64,000 bases of DNA from Gemmiger sp. An50 (GTDB lineage: Bacteria > Bacillota > Clostridia > Oscillospirales > Ruminococcaceae), in contig NZ_NFID01000002.1 in the NCBI RefSeq assembly GCF_002161595.1, positions 1-64,000 of the forward strand, written 5' to 3'. This document shows, in pieces, positions 16,845-25,905 of the stretch. Numbering within the stretch: the stretch's first letter is position 1; each line of letters starts with the position of its first letter. Position numbers and translations under genes: made by a program. The notes under the pieces were generated by a model. It had not been told where the DNA came from, did not search any database, and saw only the letters and a program-made list of their open reading frames with translations.

Positions 16845-17687
16845 TCAGGTGATCACCACATCGCGGATGCCCTGGCTACGGGCCAGATCGGCCAGCTGCT
16901 GCAGGTATTCCGCCGTGGGCTGCTGCAGGCGCTGCTTCTCGCTTTCCCGCACGCCCATGGGACGGTAGCAGATAATTTTATAGCGCATGGAGTGTTTGTC
17001 CTGCCAGGGGGCCGCCACAGCCGACGCTTCGCGCACTGCGGTTTCTGCGTCGAAGAGACCGGGCACCACCACGGTGCGCAGCTCCTCCAGCTTGCCCGCC
17101 TGGGCCAGAAATTCCAGATTCGCCCGCACCTGGGTGTTGTCCACCCCGGTAACGGCCTTGTGATCCTCGCTGGTCCAGGCCTTGATGTCCAGCATTACGC
17201 CGTCGGTCACGGCCAGCAGCTGGGGATCGGCGGAGAAATCATAGCTGCCGTTGCTGTCCAGCAGGGTGGACAGGCCTTCGGCTTTTGCAATGCCCAGCAG
17301 CTCCACCAGGAAATCCCGCCAGCGGGTGCATTCTCCGCCGGAAACGGTGATCCCGCGAATGAACGGCACATTCTTGCGCACTTCCGCCATGACCTCCTCC
17401 GGGGTCAGGGAACGAACCCGGGGCGAGGAGCTATTGGGGCACTGCTTGAAGCAGGCGTCGCAGAATACGCACTTGGTGTAATCGTAGCAGACCTTACCGT
17501 CCTGCATGGAAAGCGCGCCCACCGGGCACACCTTCACGCACTCACCGCAATTCACGCACTGGTTGATGGTTTCGGGATTATGGCAATACAGGCAGTTGAA
17601 GTTGCAGCCCTGCAGGAAGATCGCGGTGCGGTTGCCCGGCCCGTCCACCGAACTGAACGGGATGATCTTGTTTACCAGCGCTTTCAT
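16845..17687 (-). CDS. yjjW: YjjW-family glycyl radical enzyme activase
   Basis: This 280-residue radical SAM enzyme would install the glycyl radical on the YjjI-type protein encoded immediately upstream. It has the radical SAM cluster CNFNCLYC (C-x3-C-x2-C) near residue 29. An inserted two-cluster ferredoxin domain follows (CVNCGECVKVCPVGAL and CVFCDACFKQC), as in class II activases, and then TVSGGEC. ATG 17687 starts one base after the yjjI stop codon. In Escherichia coli yjjI and yjjW also sit next to deoxynucleoside genes (deoCABD). Here the neighbours are nucleoside import and phosphorolysis genes. Confidence 0.92.
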   Translation of the reverse strand: MKALVNKIIPFSSVDGPGNRTAIFLQGCNFNCLYCHNPETINQCVNCGECVKVCPVGALSMQDGKVCYDYTKCVFCDACFKQCPNSSSPRVRSLTPEEVMAEVRKNVPFIRGITVSGGECTRWRDFLVELLGIAKAEGLSTLLDSNGSYDFSADPQLLAVTDGVMLDIKAWTSEDHKAVTGVDNTQVRANLEFLAQAGKLEELRTVVVPGLFDAETAVREASAVAAPWQDKHSMRYKIICYRPMGVRESEKQRLQQPTAEYLQQLADLARSQGIRDVVIT

Positions 17688-17688
17688 A

Positions 17689-19230
17689 TCAGCGCACCCG
17701 GCGGTCCTGAGCGTGGCAGTTGCGGGTGGCGCCAAGGGCCAGGCCGGTGGTGTTCAGCAGCACGTTGTGCCCCTCGGCCAGCTTCTCGATCTCAGAACGC
17801 TTGGCCAGGTAGCCGGTCACACGGATCACGTCGCTGTCGCTGCCGTAGAAGCTCAGGTAGCGGATCTCCAGATCAAAGGAGCCGCGGATGATGTCCAGCA
17901 GGAACTTGTGGTTCTTGTGTACGGTCAGGTCCACCGGGAAGATATCGCCGGCGCCGGAAACGAAGTACTTATGGAACAGATTGATGTTCTTCAGGTGGTC
18001 GATCAGCTCGGCAGGCTCCTCGCCAACAGGGATGCGGGTGCCGGGAGTGCTGTTCTTGTCGTAGTCCATACCCACCTGGGCGTGCAGCAGGTAATGACCG
18101 CCGGTGGCCTCGCAGTAGGGGGCGGGATGGGCGTTGCAGAAGGCGTTGATCTGCTCCATGATCTCCACGCCCAGCTTGTCTGCGGCCTCGCTGTGGCCGA
18201 AGCGGCCCTCGATGCCCTCCTTGGCCAGCAGGTCGTTCACACACTCAGCCATGCCCACCAGGCCGAACATGGCGCTGAAGCGGTCGCGATGGAGCAGGCC
18301 CTCTTCCACCAGGAAGTTGCTCTCGAAGAAGCCGCTCTCCTCCACCAGGAAGCGAACGCGGGCGTCCATGTAGCGGGCCATCACGTCCATCACGTAGGGC
18401 AGCTGGTTCTCCTTAAAGTCCTGGATGTTCTTGCTGCGCTTGGCGATGCCGGCCAGCAGCAGACGGCACAGGGTGTACGATCCGCCGCCCTTGTACAGGC
18501 CGTTGTAGCAGCTGGCGATGCAGTAATCATCGCCCAGTTCACTGCGGAACATACGGTCATTGGCAAAGCTGGGCTTGGCGCAGCGCAGCGCACACTCAAT
18601 GCCAGCCATCAAGAACTCGTCCGAGGTGTCCTTGCTCACGCGCATGGTCAGGTTGGGCACTGCATTCTGCAGCTCGGCCTCCACTTCCATCAGCAGCATG
18701 CCCGCGCGGGTCATGGTGGGGCCGATGTTGGCGTGACAGAAGGAGTCCAGGATGGTGCGATCCACGCTGGTGAGGAACAGGCGCAGCGCCTTCTTCACGG
18801 TCTCGTCGTCCAGATCCTTCACAAAGGGCTCCAGCAGCAGGTCCAGATCGCCGATGTAAACGGGATAGTTGGTGATGCTGGGCACGTTGTGGTACAGGAT
18901 CTGCAGGCTGTTCAGCGCCTCAAACAGGTCCTTCGGGGGGTCCAGCTGCAGGAATGCGCTGCCCTGCTTCATGAACTTGGGATAGTCCGGGCAGATGTAG
19001 CGGGGACGGTAAGGTGCGTCGCCCTCAAACAGGTTACAGATGCAGCGGTCCTCCTGAGGGCAGTACATCAGCTCATCCAGACCTTCCGGCTCGTCCAGTA
19101 CGGTCAAAAAGTTTTCGGCGTGGCGGGCAAGATAAGTCACCTTCTGCTCATGCGTAGCGGTCTTATCCTTCAAAGTGGCCAGAATTTCGGCGCGCTTTGC
19201 CTCCACGGTCTCCATTGAAATGCTTCTCAT
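17689..19230 (-). CDS. yjjI: YjjI-family glycine radical enzyme (DUF3029), substrate unknown
   Basis: This 513-residue protein is close to the length of E. coli YjjI and far shorter than pyruvate formate-lyase. A glycyl radical-type motif, RVTGYLAKRSE, lies about 30 residues from the C-terminus with G as the radical site. ASCYNGLYKGGGSYTL near the middle carries a candidate catalytic Cys. The C-terminus also has CPQEDRCIC-like Cys pairs near residue 55. I chose ATG 19230; a TTG 6 bases earlier is also possible (GGAGGG upstream). It has its own promoter and is coupled to its activase. To my knowledge its reaction is not established. Confidence 0.92.
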   Translation of the reverse strand: MRSISMETVEAKRAEILATLKDKTATHEQKVTYLARHAENFLTVLDEPEGLDELMYCPQEDRCICNLFEGDAPYRPRYICPDYPKFMKQGSAFLQLDPPKDLFEALNSLQILYHNVPSITNYPVYIGDLDLLLEPFVKDLDDETVKKALRLFLTSVDRTILDSFCHANIGPTMTRAGMLLMEVEAELQNAVPNLTMRVSKDTSDEFLMAGIECALRCAKPSFANDRMFRSELGDDYCIASCYNGLYKGGGSYTLCRLLLAGIAKRSKNIQDFKENQLPYVMDVMARYMDARVRFLVEESGFFESNFLVEEGLLHRDRFSAMFGLVGMAECVNDLLAKEGIEGRFGHSEAADKLGVEIMEQINAFCNAHPAPYCEATGGHYLLHAQVGMDYDKNSTPGTRIPVGEEPAELIDHLKNINLFHKYFVSGAGDIFPVDLTVHKNHKFLLDIIRGSFDLEIRYLSFYGSDSDVIRVTGYLAKRSEIEKLAEGHNVLLNTTGLALGATRNCHAQDRRVR

Positions 19231-19308
19231 AATCAAGCATACCCTCCCTTGATATCAGCTTTGTAGCTTATCCAGAGCCGGCAAAAAAGCCAACTTTTTT
19301 TCAGTATT

Positions 19309-19337
19309 ATTGTATCAAAAAGACCGCCTTATTTCAA
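19309..19337 (-). promoter_or_regulatory. Promoter of yjjI
   Basis: On the minus strand TTGAAA (19332-19337) and TACAAT (19309-19314) are 17 bases apart. A 10-bp palindrome AACACGTGTT lies just upstream at 19343-19352 and could be an operator; its regulator is unknown. Confidence 0.75.
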
Positions 19338-19453
19338 CACGGAACACGTGTTTCCTACTAAACAGACTGAAATTCAATCGCCCTTTTGTTCAAAAAACCG
19401 AAAGTAGTACTTTACACCTTTTTCAGTGCAAAGCCGCGACTCTTTTCCTTCCC

Positions 19454-19490
19454 AAAAAAAGAGCCGCGCACCACAAGGGTGCGCGGCTCT
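19454..19490 (-). terminator. Terminator after the BMP-type binding protein gene
   Basis: A perfect 13-bp stem (19460-19472 with 19478-19490) is followed on the minus strand by seven T. It separates the highly expressed binding protein from yjjI, which has its own promoter. Confidence 0.92.
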
Positions 19491-19508
19491 TGCAAGCCAG
19501 AAATACGC

Positions 19509-20582
19509 TTACTTCAGGGTGAACAGGCCGTCGCCCAGCTCGTCGGGAGTGGAGGGAACGGTCACTTCGCCGGCAATGATCTTGGCCTTGGCGTCCTCAA
19601 CAGCGGTCAGCATCTCTTCGGTCAGCAGATCGCGGGTGGGAGACAGGTCAACGCCGCCGTTCTCCAGGCTGTACAGGTGCACGCCGGGAGTGAAGGTGCC
19701 GTTGGCAACTGCCAGAGAGATGTCCTGAGCAGCGATGTCAACGCGCTTCATAGCAGAGGTGATCACGGTTTCGGGGGCCAGAGGAGCCTGGTCGGTATCA
19801 ACACCGATGGCGTATACGCCGTTGGCCTTGCAGGCCTCGATCACGCCGTTGCCGGTAGCGCCGGCAGCGTGGAAGACCACGTCAGCGCCCTTGGTGATCA
19901 TATCGGTGGCAGCGGTGTTGCCGCCGGTGGGATCGCCGAAGCTGTTGGCGTTGAACTGCAGAACGGTAGCCTCGGGGTTCACGGACTTAACGCCAGCGAT
20001 GAAGCCGCAGCCGAACTGGTTCATGGAATCGGAAACCATGCCCTGCACGTAGCCAACGGTGTTGGACTCGGTAGCCATACCGGCCACGATGCCCACCAGG
20101 TAGGAAGCCTCAGCCTGAGAGAACATCAGGCAGGCAACGTTGGGCAGATCGATGGAAGCGTCGTCGATGATGGCGAACAGCTGATCGGGGTTGGCCTCGG
20201 CGGCAGCCTTGGTGGCCTCAGCCAGCATGTAGCCAACGCAGATGATCAGGTCGGTGCCCTCGCTCAGGTAGGTCTCGATGTTGGCGCTGTAGTCAGCATC
20301 GGTCTTGGACTCCAGGTAGCTTACCTTGATGTTGGGGTTCTCCTCGGCCAGAGCCTGCAGGCCCTCCCAGGAGGTCTGGTTGAAGGAACGGTCATTTACG
20401 CCGCCTACGTCGGTGATCATACCAACGGAGAACTCCTTACCGGAGGTCTCCTCGCCGGAAGCAGCAGTGGAAGCAGCCTCGGAAGAAGCGCCGGTGGAAG
20501 CGGGAGTAGAGGAAGCGCCGCCGCAAGCCACCATGGACAGAGCCATAGCTGCTACCAGTACGATCGAGATCAGTTTTTTCAT
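19509..20582 (-). CDS. BMP-family nucleoside-binding lipoprotein
   Basis: This 357-residue extracytoplasmic receptor is of the BMP/Med (PnrA-like) family. The signal peptide MKKLISIVLVAAMALSMVAC puts the lipid-modified Cys at residue 20, followed by a Ser/Ala/Glu linker. GMITDVGGVNDRSFNQTSWEG is the classic N-terminal signature, and DVVFHAAGATGNGVIEA and YAIGVDTDQ form the ligand cleft. It should deliver nucleosides to the importer encoded downstream. It has its own promoter and terminator, consistent with the usual excess of receptor over transporter. Confidence 0.94.
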   Translation of the reverse strand: MKKLISIVLVAAMALSMVACGGASSTPASTGASSEAASTAASGEETSGKEFSVGMITDVGGVNDRSFNQTSWEGLQALAEENPNIKVSYLESKTDADYSANIETYLSEGTDLIICVGYMLAEATKAAAEANPDQLFAIIDDASIDLPNVACLMFSQAEASYLVGIVAGMATESNTVGYVQGMVSDSMNQFGCGFIAGVKSVNPEATVLQFNANSFGDPTGGNTAATDMITKGADVVFHAAGATGNGVIEACKANGVYAIGVDTDQAPLAPETVITSAMKRVDIAAQDISLAVANGTFTPGVHLYSLENGGVDLSPTRDLLTEEMLTAVEDAKAKIIAGEVTVPSTPDELGDGLFTLK

Positions 20583-20611
20583 GATTCAATCTCCTTTGTT
20601 CTGTTGTGGAA

Positions 20612-20640
20612 AACCGCGTCGCAAGCGGGCCGCGGTTTTT
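20612..20640 (-). other. Hairpin in the leader of the binding-protein mRNA
   Basis: A GC-rich hairpin (AACCGCG paired with CGCGGTT) lies in the approximately 75-base leader between the promoter at 20666-20694 and the ribosome site AAAGGAG. It is followed by a few T. It may act as a weak attenuator or an mRNA stabiliser. It is too small for a known purine riboswitch. Confidence 0.4.
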
Positions 20641-20665
20641 GGGGAAATTCCCCACTAGCTATTTT

Positions 20666-20694
20666 ATTATAGCCATAGAGGTGACAAATTTCAA
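20666..20694 (-). promoter_or_regulatory. Promoter of the BMP-type binding protein gene
   Basis: On the minus strand TTGAAA (20689-20694) and a perfect TATAAT (20666-20671) are spaced by 17 bases. Confidence 0.85.
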
Positions 20695-20783
20695 CCAGTT
20701 CCAGCAAATACAGGGCATTACAATTTGTTAACATTAACCAAAATAAGTCGTACTTTGCTGTCATTTGGAGGCTTTTTCTGCAC

Positions 20784-21197
20784 TCAGGCCAAATCCTTGG
20801 GACCAAAGTTGTAGGGCAGCAGTTCGCCCAGCGTCACCTCGGTCCAGCTGTCCGGTCCGGTGACCAGCAGGATGGGCATATCCAGCTCGCAGAATTCATT
20901 CAGCGCCTGGCGGCAGACCCCGCAGGGACCGGTCACCGGGAAGGGCGGCTGCTGACCGGCGGGCGCGCCCACCACAGCCAGCATGGAAAATTCCCGCGCG
21001 CCCTCGCTCACGGCCTTGAACAGAGCGGTGCGCTCCGCACAGTTGGAGGGGGTGTAGGCGGCATTCTCGATGTTGCAGCCGGTGAAGACCCGGCCGTCCT
21101 TTGCCAGCAGCGCAGCGCCCACATTGAAATGGGAGTAGGGCGTATACGCCATTTCCCGCGCCTGGATAGCCAGGCGTGCCAATTCAGCCTTCTCCAT
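20784..21197 (-). CDS. cdd: Cytidine deaminase
   Basis: This 137-residue enzyme is the short tetrameric type that deaminates cytidine and deoxycytidine to (deoxy)uridine, the substrate of Pdp. Zinc and catalytic motifs are visible: NIENAAYTPSNCAERTA (Zn Cys and catalytic Glu) and PCGVCRQ (two Zn Cys). AYTPYSHFNVGAAL near the start is also typical. It starts 2 bases after the deoD stop, so the two form one transcriptional unit. Confidence 0.96.
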   Translation of the reverse strand: MEKAELARLAIQAREMAYTPYSHFNVGAALLAKDGRVFTGCNIENAAYTPSNCAERTALFKAVSEGAREFSMLAVVGAPAGQQPPFPVTGPCGVCRQALNEFCELDMPILLVTGPDSWTEVTLGELLPYNFGPKDLA

Positions 21198-21199
21198 GC

Positions 21200-21919
21200 T
21201 TACACCTCCGCGCCCAGCGCGATCTTCATCATGTTGGTGAAGCTGAGCTGACGCTCCTCAGCGGTGGTGGCTTCGCTGCTCACGAAGCTGTCGGAAATGG
21301 TGAGCAGGCAGGCAGCCCGCTTGCCCAGCACATTGGCATTGTGGAACAGGGCGAAGCTCTCCATCTCCACGGCCACACAGCCCTTTTCATCCCGCAGACG
21401 TTCCCAGTAGGTGGGATTGGTGCGGTCGTCATGGCGGTAGAACACGTCGCTGGAATGGATCACGCCCTCCACCATGGGGATACCCAGTTTGGCAGCGCTG
21501 GCGCGCAGTGCGTCGCACAGCTCGGTGCTGGGGGCCAGGGTGTCGTCCTCGCAGCCATTCTGGGTGCGGGCATAGCTGCTCTCGGAATAGGCGCCGGTGG
21601 CCAGCACCACATCATAGATCTTGGCCTTGTCGGTGTAGGAACCGGCGGAGCCGATGCGGATGATGTTCTCCACGCCATACTGGGTGTACAGCTCATAGGA
21701 GTAGATGCCGATGGAGGGCATGCCCATGCCGCTGCCCATCACGCTGACGGGGCGGCCCTGGTAGGTGCCGGTGAAGCCCAGCATGCCGCGCACATCATTG
21801 AACAGCACCGGGTTCTCCAGGAAGGTCTCGGCAATGAATTTGGCACGCAGGGGGTCGCCGGGCATGAGAACGGTTTTTGCGATCTGGCCCATTTCGGCTT
21901 TGTTGTGAGGGGTAGGCAT
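21200..21919 (-). CDS. deoD: Purine-nucleoside phosphorylase, DeoD type
   Basis: This 239-residue hexameric-type enzyme splits purine (deoxy)nucleosides with phosphate. It shows MPTPHN at the start (His of the neighbouring-subunit ribose site), MPGDPLRAKFIA for phosphate binding, GSGMGMPSIGIYSYEL, RIGSAG, VEMESFALF for ribose binding, and the catalytic Asp in TISDSF. Gene order with cdd and the nucleoside importer defines a salvage and catabolic locus. Confidence 0.97.
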   Translation of the reverse strand: MPTPHNKAEMGQIAKTVLMPGDPLRAKFIAETFLENPVLFNDVRGMLGFTGTYQGRPVSVMGSGMGMPSIGIYSYELYTQYGVENIIRIGSAGSYTDKAKIYDVVLATGAYSESSYARTQNGCEDDTLAPSTELCDALRASAAKLGIPMVEGVIHSSDVFYRHDDRTNPTYWERLRDEKGCVAVEMESFALFHNANVLGKRAACLLTISDSFVSSEATTAEERQLSFTNMMKIALGAEV

Positions 21920-21975
21920 AGTGTGTCAACTCTCCTTTTGCTTTGGTTGCTTGTTTGCGGCCGGGAACCCCGGCC

Positions 21976-22764
21976 TTATTCCAGGCACCGGTCCCGCAGC
22001 AGCCGCAGCTGCTCTGGACCCATGCCATATTCGGCGGCAAAAAAATCTTCCATGCAGGCATAGCGCCGGTCGATGGCGTCGAACACTGCCTGCATGCTCT
22101 CCGGCCGCACCCCGCTGACCGATTCCAGAATGGGGCGCAGCTCCGGTTCCCGCTCCAGCTCGCTGCGGTATACCTCCAGGCATTCCCGCACCGCGCCGGG
22201 GCGGCAGTCGTTGGTGGCCAGAAAATCCGCCATCACCGTTTCCCTGCTCGCGCCCAGCGCCAGCAGAATCAGCGCGGCGGCAACACCGGTGCGGTCTTTC
22301 CCCGCGGAGCAGTGAAAGAGCAGCGGCAGCTCACCGGCCAGCATTTCCCGGAAAATTTCCCGGTAGGCCGGGTTATGGAAGGGCAGCGCGGAATAGATCG
22401 CCTCCATCTCCTGCGAAAGAGCCCGCAGTCCGTCCGCGTCCAATTGCAGGGAATTGTTGGCGTCGATGGGCAGTTCCCCGCCCCCGGCGTCCCGGATGGC
22501 CCCGATGTCGTGGCGGCGCACTCCGGCAAATTCCGGGTCCGGCTTGCGCGCCCGCTCCACGCCGGAGCGCAGATCGCACACCACCCGGATGCCCAGTGCT
22601 TCAAACCGCTTGCGGTCCTCTTCACTTGCAATCTGGCACAACGCGCCGCTGCGCCAGAACAGGCCTCGCTTTACCCGGCGGCCGTCCGCCGCGGGCCAGC
22701 CGCCCAGCTCCCGGAAATTCTCCGCTGTTTCAAAGGGCAGCGGTGTGCCCGGAGTCCATTCCAT
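21976..22764 (-). CDS. Tyrosine/dual-specificity protein phosphatase (IphP/PtpB-like)
   Basis: This 262-residue phosphatase has the P-loop HCSAGKDRTG (Cys-x5-Arg plus the KDRTG of the bacterial lipid/tyrosine phosphatase class). The N-terminus (NFRELGGWPAADGRRVKRG...FWRSGAL) is typical of the Y_phosphatase3 family. No signal peptide is visible, so it is cytoplasmic. I chose ATG 22764, with AGAGGTG 6 bases upstream, over the GTG at 22773. It lies between fbp and deoD on the same strand and may be cotranscribed. The substrate is unknown. Confidence 0.9.
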   Translation of the reverse strand: MEWTPGTPLPFETAENFRELGGWPAADGRRVKRGLFWRSGALCQIASEEDRKRFEALGIRVVCDLRSGVERARKPDPEFAGVRRHDIGAIRDAGGGELPIDANNSLQLDADGLRALSQEMEAIYSALPFHNPAYREIFREMLAGELPLLFHCSAGKDRTGVAAALILLALGASRETVMADFLATNDCRPGAVRECLEVYRSELEREPELRPILESVSGVRPESMQAVFDAIDRRYACMEDFFAAEYGMGPEQLRLLRDRCLE

Positions 22765-22795
22765 CGGTCTCACCTCTTTATTTGCATCTGACCGG

Positions 22796-24778
22796 TCAGG
22801 TCTTTTCCTTGACCAGACCCATCTGGTAAGCCTGCACCAACAGCTTCAGATCTTCCACATCCGCGGCAAGACGACGGCCGTTATCGGTATCGCCCACCAA
22901 AGTGCGCTTTTCGCAGGTCTCAAACACCTCCACGGTGGAGGCAATATCCAGGTTTTCCCGGATGGCCTTTTCCGCGCTCTCGAAGGGCTGGTGCTGCCGC
23001 AGCGACATGCCCCGGCTGTTGTACACCAGAGTGTAACCGGCGATGCCGGTCTTTTCGTGATAGGCACGGCAGAAGCCGCCGTCGATCACGATCAGCCGGC
23101 CCTCCCCCTTCACCGGGGTTTCGCCGTTTGCCGCGCGTACCGGCACATGGCCGTTCACGATGTGGCTGTGGGTTTGATCCAGCCCGAACTCCGCCAGAAT
23201 GGCCCGGGCCATCTTGGAATCGTTCACATGCCGGTAATAGGGGTTCTTGGTCTCGGTATGAGTGGCCGGGTCCTCCACAAAGAGCCGCTCGAAGGTGGTC
23301 ATCTTGTCCCGGCCGTAAAGGGGCGACAGCTTGCCGCACCACAGATACCACAAAAAGTCCGCGCCGCTCTGGCGCTCGGCGCTGCCCTCGGGGGCGAAAT
23401 AGCCCCGCCGGGCCCGCTCGTCACAGTAATCCATCAGCGCCCGGCCTGCATAGCCGTGCTGCTCAAAGGTCTCCACCGCAAAGCTGCCGCTCTCGGTCAG
23501 GGGCACCGCGCCGTGGAACAGCAGGTTGCCGTTTTCAATGTGGTATACGCCGCCCTTGGAGAACAAAAAGCGCACATGACGCTGCAGCCGCTCACTTTCC
23601 ATAAAGCTGCGCTGCAGAGCCTCCATGACCTCCTTCTCCTGACGGGTGAGCCGGGCGGGGTCCGCCGGATTCACGGTGGGGAAATCATCATCCCGCAGGG
23701 GATAACACTTACCCTCCACCTCCACGGTGCCTTCCCGGTAATTGATGTGCCGCAGGAAATCCCGCCCTTCCAGCTCAAAATCCGGGTTGCGGTCGATGAC
23801 CTGGCACTCCAGCTTGAACATAATGATGGCGATGGCCTTGTGCATGCGGGCGGTGCGGATCAGCTCGCTGCGGTGATAGGGACCGCGGGCCTCGTCGGTG
23901 CGGGGATAGAAGTGATGCATGTCACAGTCCCGGTATTCGCTTTCGGCGAACAGGGCCAGCGGCCGCAGGTTGATGCCGTAACCGTCCTCCAGGGCTTCCA
24001 GATTGTTATAGGCCAGGCTGGTGCGCAGCACGGTGGCGATGCAGATGGGGCTGCCCGCGGCCGCGCCCATCCATACCACATCATGGTTGCCCCACTGGAT
24101 ATCCACCGAGTGGTGGTTCAGCAGCTGCTCCATGATCTGGTCCGGCCGGGGACCCCGGTCGAAGATATCGCCCACGATGTGCAGCTTGAACACCGCCAGA
24201 TTCTTGATGAGAACGCACATTGCCTCGATGAAATCGTCGGCCCGGCCCACATCAATGATGCTCGAGAGGATCTGGTCGTAGTAAAACTCCTTGTCGTGGT
24301 CCTCAAAATGGGCGTGGAGCAGCTCGTCCAGAATATAGGCGTAATTCTTGGGCAGGCGCTTGCGCACAAAGCTGCGGGTGTGCTTGGAGGAAACCACACG
24401 GCACACATCAATCAGCCGGTAGAGGGTCTGCCGGTACCAGCCGTTCAGGTCGGTCTGACGCTCCTTCAGCTCGTCCAGTTTCTGGGCCGGGTAATAGATC
24501 AGGGTGGCGAACTCCGCCCGCTCCTGGTCCGGCACGCCGGGGCCCAGCACCCGGTCCACCTTTTCCTTGATGACGCCGGACGCGTTGTTCACGATATGGG
24601 TAAAGGCCTCGGCCTCGCCGTGCAGATCGCTCATGAAATGCTCGGTGCCCTTGGGCAGCTTTAAAATGGCCTGCAGGTTGATGATCTCACTGCTGGCAGC
24701 GGCGATGTTGGGGTATTCCCGGGCAAGCAGCGTGAGATATTTCAGGTTTTTGCGCGCCCGGGCGGATTGATCCTGCAC
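22796..24778 (-). CDS. fbp: Fructose-1,6-bisphosphatase class III
   Basis: This 660-residue gluconeogenic enzyme removes the 1-phosphate of fructose-1,6-bisphosphate. It has the calcineurin-like metallophosphatase motifs SDLHGE, GDIFDRGP and WGNHD, later GHVPV and IDGGF, and the long lengths specific to the Firmicutes class III enzyme. An extended -10 promoter lies about 80 bases upstream. The phosphatase gene follows after 31 bases. Confidence 0.96.
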   Translation of the reverse strand: MQDQSARARKNLKYLTLLAREYPNIAAASSEIINLQAILKLPKGTEHFMSDLHGEAEAFTHIVNNASGVIKEKVDRVLGPGVPDQERAEFATLIYYPAQKLDELKERQTDLNGWYRQTLYRLIDVCRVVSSKHTRSFVRKRLPKNYAYILDELLHAHFEDHDKEFYYDQILSSIIDVGRADDFIEAMCVLIKNLAVFKLHIVGDIFDRGPRPDQIMEQLLNHHSVDIQWGNHDVVWMGAAAGSPICIATVLRTSLAYNNLEALEDGYGINLRPLALFAESEYRDCDMHHFYPRTDEARGPYHRSELIRTARMHKAIAIIMFKLECQVIDRNPDFELEGRDFLRHINYREGTVEVEGKCYPLRDDDFPTVNPADPARLTRQEKEVMEALQRSFMESERLQRHVRFLFSKGGVYHIENGNLLFHGAVPLTESGSFAVETFEQHGYAGRALMDYCDERARRGYFAPEGSAERQSGADFLWYLWCGKLSPLYGRDKMTTFERLFVEDPATHTETKNPYYRHVNDSKMARAILAEFGLDQTHSHIVNGHVPVRAANGETPVKGEGRLIVIDGGFCRAYHEKTGIAGYTLVYNSRGMSLRQHQPFESAEKAIRENLDIASTVEVFETCEKRTLVGDTDNGRRLAADVEDLKLLVQAYQMGLVKEKT

Positions 24779-24857
24779 TGGCAGCGCCTCCTTTCAAACA
24801 ATGATTTTTCGCTCCGCTGTGCTGAAATTGCACCTGACGCGGACGATAAGTATCATT

Positions 24858-24866
24858 ATTATAGCA
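24858..24866 (-). promoter_or_regulatory. Extended -10 promoter of fbp
   Basis: On the minus strand TGCTATAAT is a perfect extended -10. No good -35 is visible at 17-18 bases, as is common for this class. Confidence 0.65.
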
Positions 24867-24919
24867 TGAACCACACCAAAATGGTAGGATGCACAGGGAA
24901 AAAGCCGTGGGCCCTCTGT

Positions 24920-25789
24920 TCACTTTCTGCCCGCCTGCAGCGAAGCGGCAAGGCTCACGCCCAGGATCACCGCGCCACCCGCCAGCTCCCGGCCAGTGGG
25001 CGCTTCCCCCAGAAAAGCAAGGGCGAACAGGATGCCGTAAACCGTTTCCATACCGGACACGATGCCTGCCGCCTGGGCGCTCACCCGCCGCTGGGCCGCC
25101 ACATACAGCGAGTGGGCCAGGGCGGTGCACACCACGCCCAGAGCCCCGATGCCCCAAAGGTCCGCCGCCGTCCAGCTGCCGGACCAGAGCAGCACTGCCG
25201 GAAGCAATGCCACCGCCGCTGTAGCCTGCTCATACAGGCAGATCACCCGGGCCGGATAACGGGCGGAGAGATGCCGGTTGGCCAGCGAAAGCACCGCATA
25301 AGCCAGGCCGGACAGCATGCCCCAGGCCGCACCGGCCACGGCCCCGCTGTTCAGGCCGTCGGGCGGAAGGGTGATGAGCACGCCCGCCAGTAGCAAGACC
25401 GCCTCCACCGCGCTTTTTGCCCGCAGCCGTTCCCGGAACACCAGCGGCTCCAGCACCGTGAGAAACAGCGGAAAGGCGGAAAAGATAATGGTCCCCATGG
25501 CCACCGACGAGACCTGAATCGCCTGAAAAAAAGTGGTCCAGTGAAGGGCCAGCACCAGCCCCGCGAACACCGCCAGGGCCAGATCCCGTTTTTCCGCCAG
25601 CCGCAGCGGCGTGCGGGTGACCAAAGCAAGCGCCAGCAGCACCGTCGCCGAACAGATCACCCGTCCGCCTGCAATCACCGCCGCCGGGACCTGCACAAAG
25701 CGGCCGATCACCGCCGCAAGGCCAAACAGCATCACCGCCAGATTCAGCGCAGCCACGCTTTTTGCCGCGCCGTTTTGTTCGTTTTTCAT
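24920..25789 (-). CDS. EamA/DMT-family transporter
   Basis: This 289-residue inner-membrane protein has about ten hydrophobic segments arranged as two EamA repeats. The first covers roughly residues 15-140 with ALHWTTFFQAIQVSSVAMGT and the second residues 150-285 with WGMLSGLAYAVLSLANR and LGEAPTGRELAGGAVILGV. Members export amino acids or other metabolites. I chose ATG 25789 over the GTG 12 bases earlier because GGTGGGGGAA precedes it. It stands alone with its own promoter. Confidence 0.88.
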   Translation of the reverse strand: MKNEQNGAAKSVAALNLAVMLFGLAAVIGRFVQVPAAVIAGGRVICSATVLLALALVTRTPLRLAEKRDLALAVFAGLVLALHWTTFFQAIQVSSVAMGTIIFSAFPLFLTVLEPLVFRERLRAKSAVEAVLLLAGVLITLPPDGLNSGAVAGAAWGMLSGLAYAVLSLANRHLSARYPARVICLYEQATAAVALLPAVLLWSGSWTAADLWGIGALGVVCTALAHSLYVAAQRRVSAQAAGIVSGMETVYGILFALAFLGEAPTGRELAGGAVILGVSLAASLQAGRK

Positions 25790-25833
25790 ACGTTCCCCCA
25801 CCCTTTTACAAAGCTTTGTTTCGTCAACTGGAT

Positions 25834-25863
25834 ATTATACGGGAGGGCAGCGAAGTGCGTCAA
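25834..25863 (-). promoter_or_regulatory. Promoter of the EamA transporter gene
   Basis: On the minus strand TTGACG (25858-25863) and TATAAT (25834-25839) have an 18-base spacer. It diverges from the promoter at 25897-25905. Confidence 0.8.
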
Positions 25864-25896
25864 CCGGAGTTTTTGTGGCGCAGGGCCCTGTAAATA

Positions 25897-25905
25897 TGGT
25901 ATAGT
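25897..25905 (+). promoter_or_regulatory. Extended -10 promoter of the radical SAM/membrane protein operon
   Basis: TGGTATAGT is an extended -10 with TATAGT at 25900-25905, about 65 bases before the TTG start of the radical SAM gene. Confidence 0.6.

Noticed and set aside
20583-20660. A purine or other nucleoside riboswitch in the binding-protein leader
   Set aside because: The leader of about 75 bases has only one hairpin and none of the conserved junction sequences of a known riboswitch.
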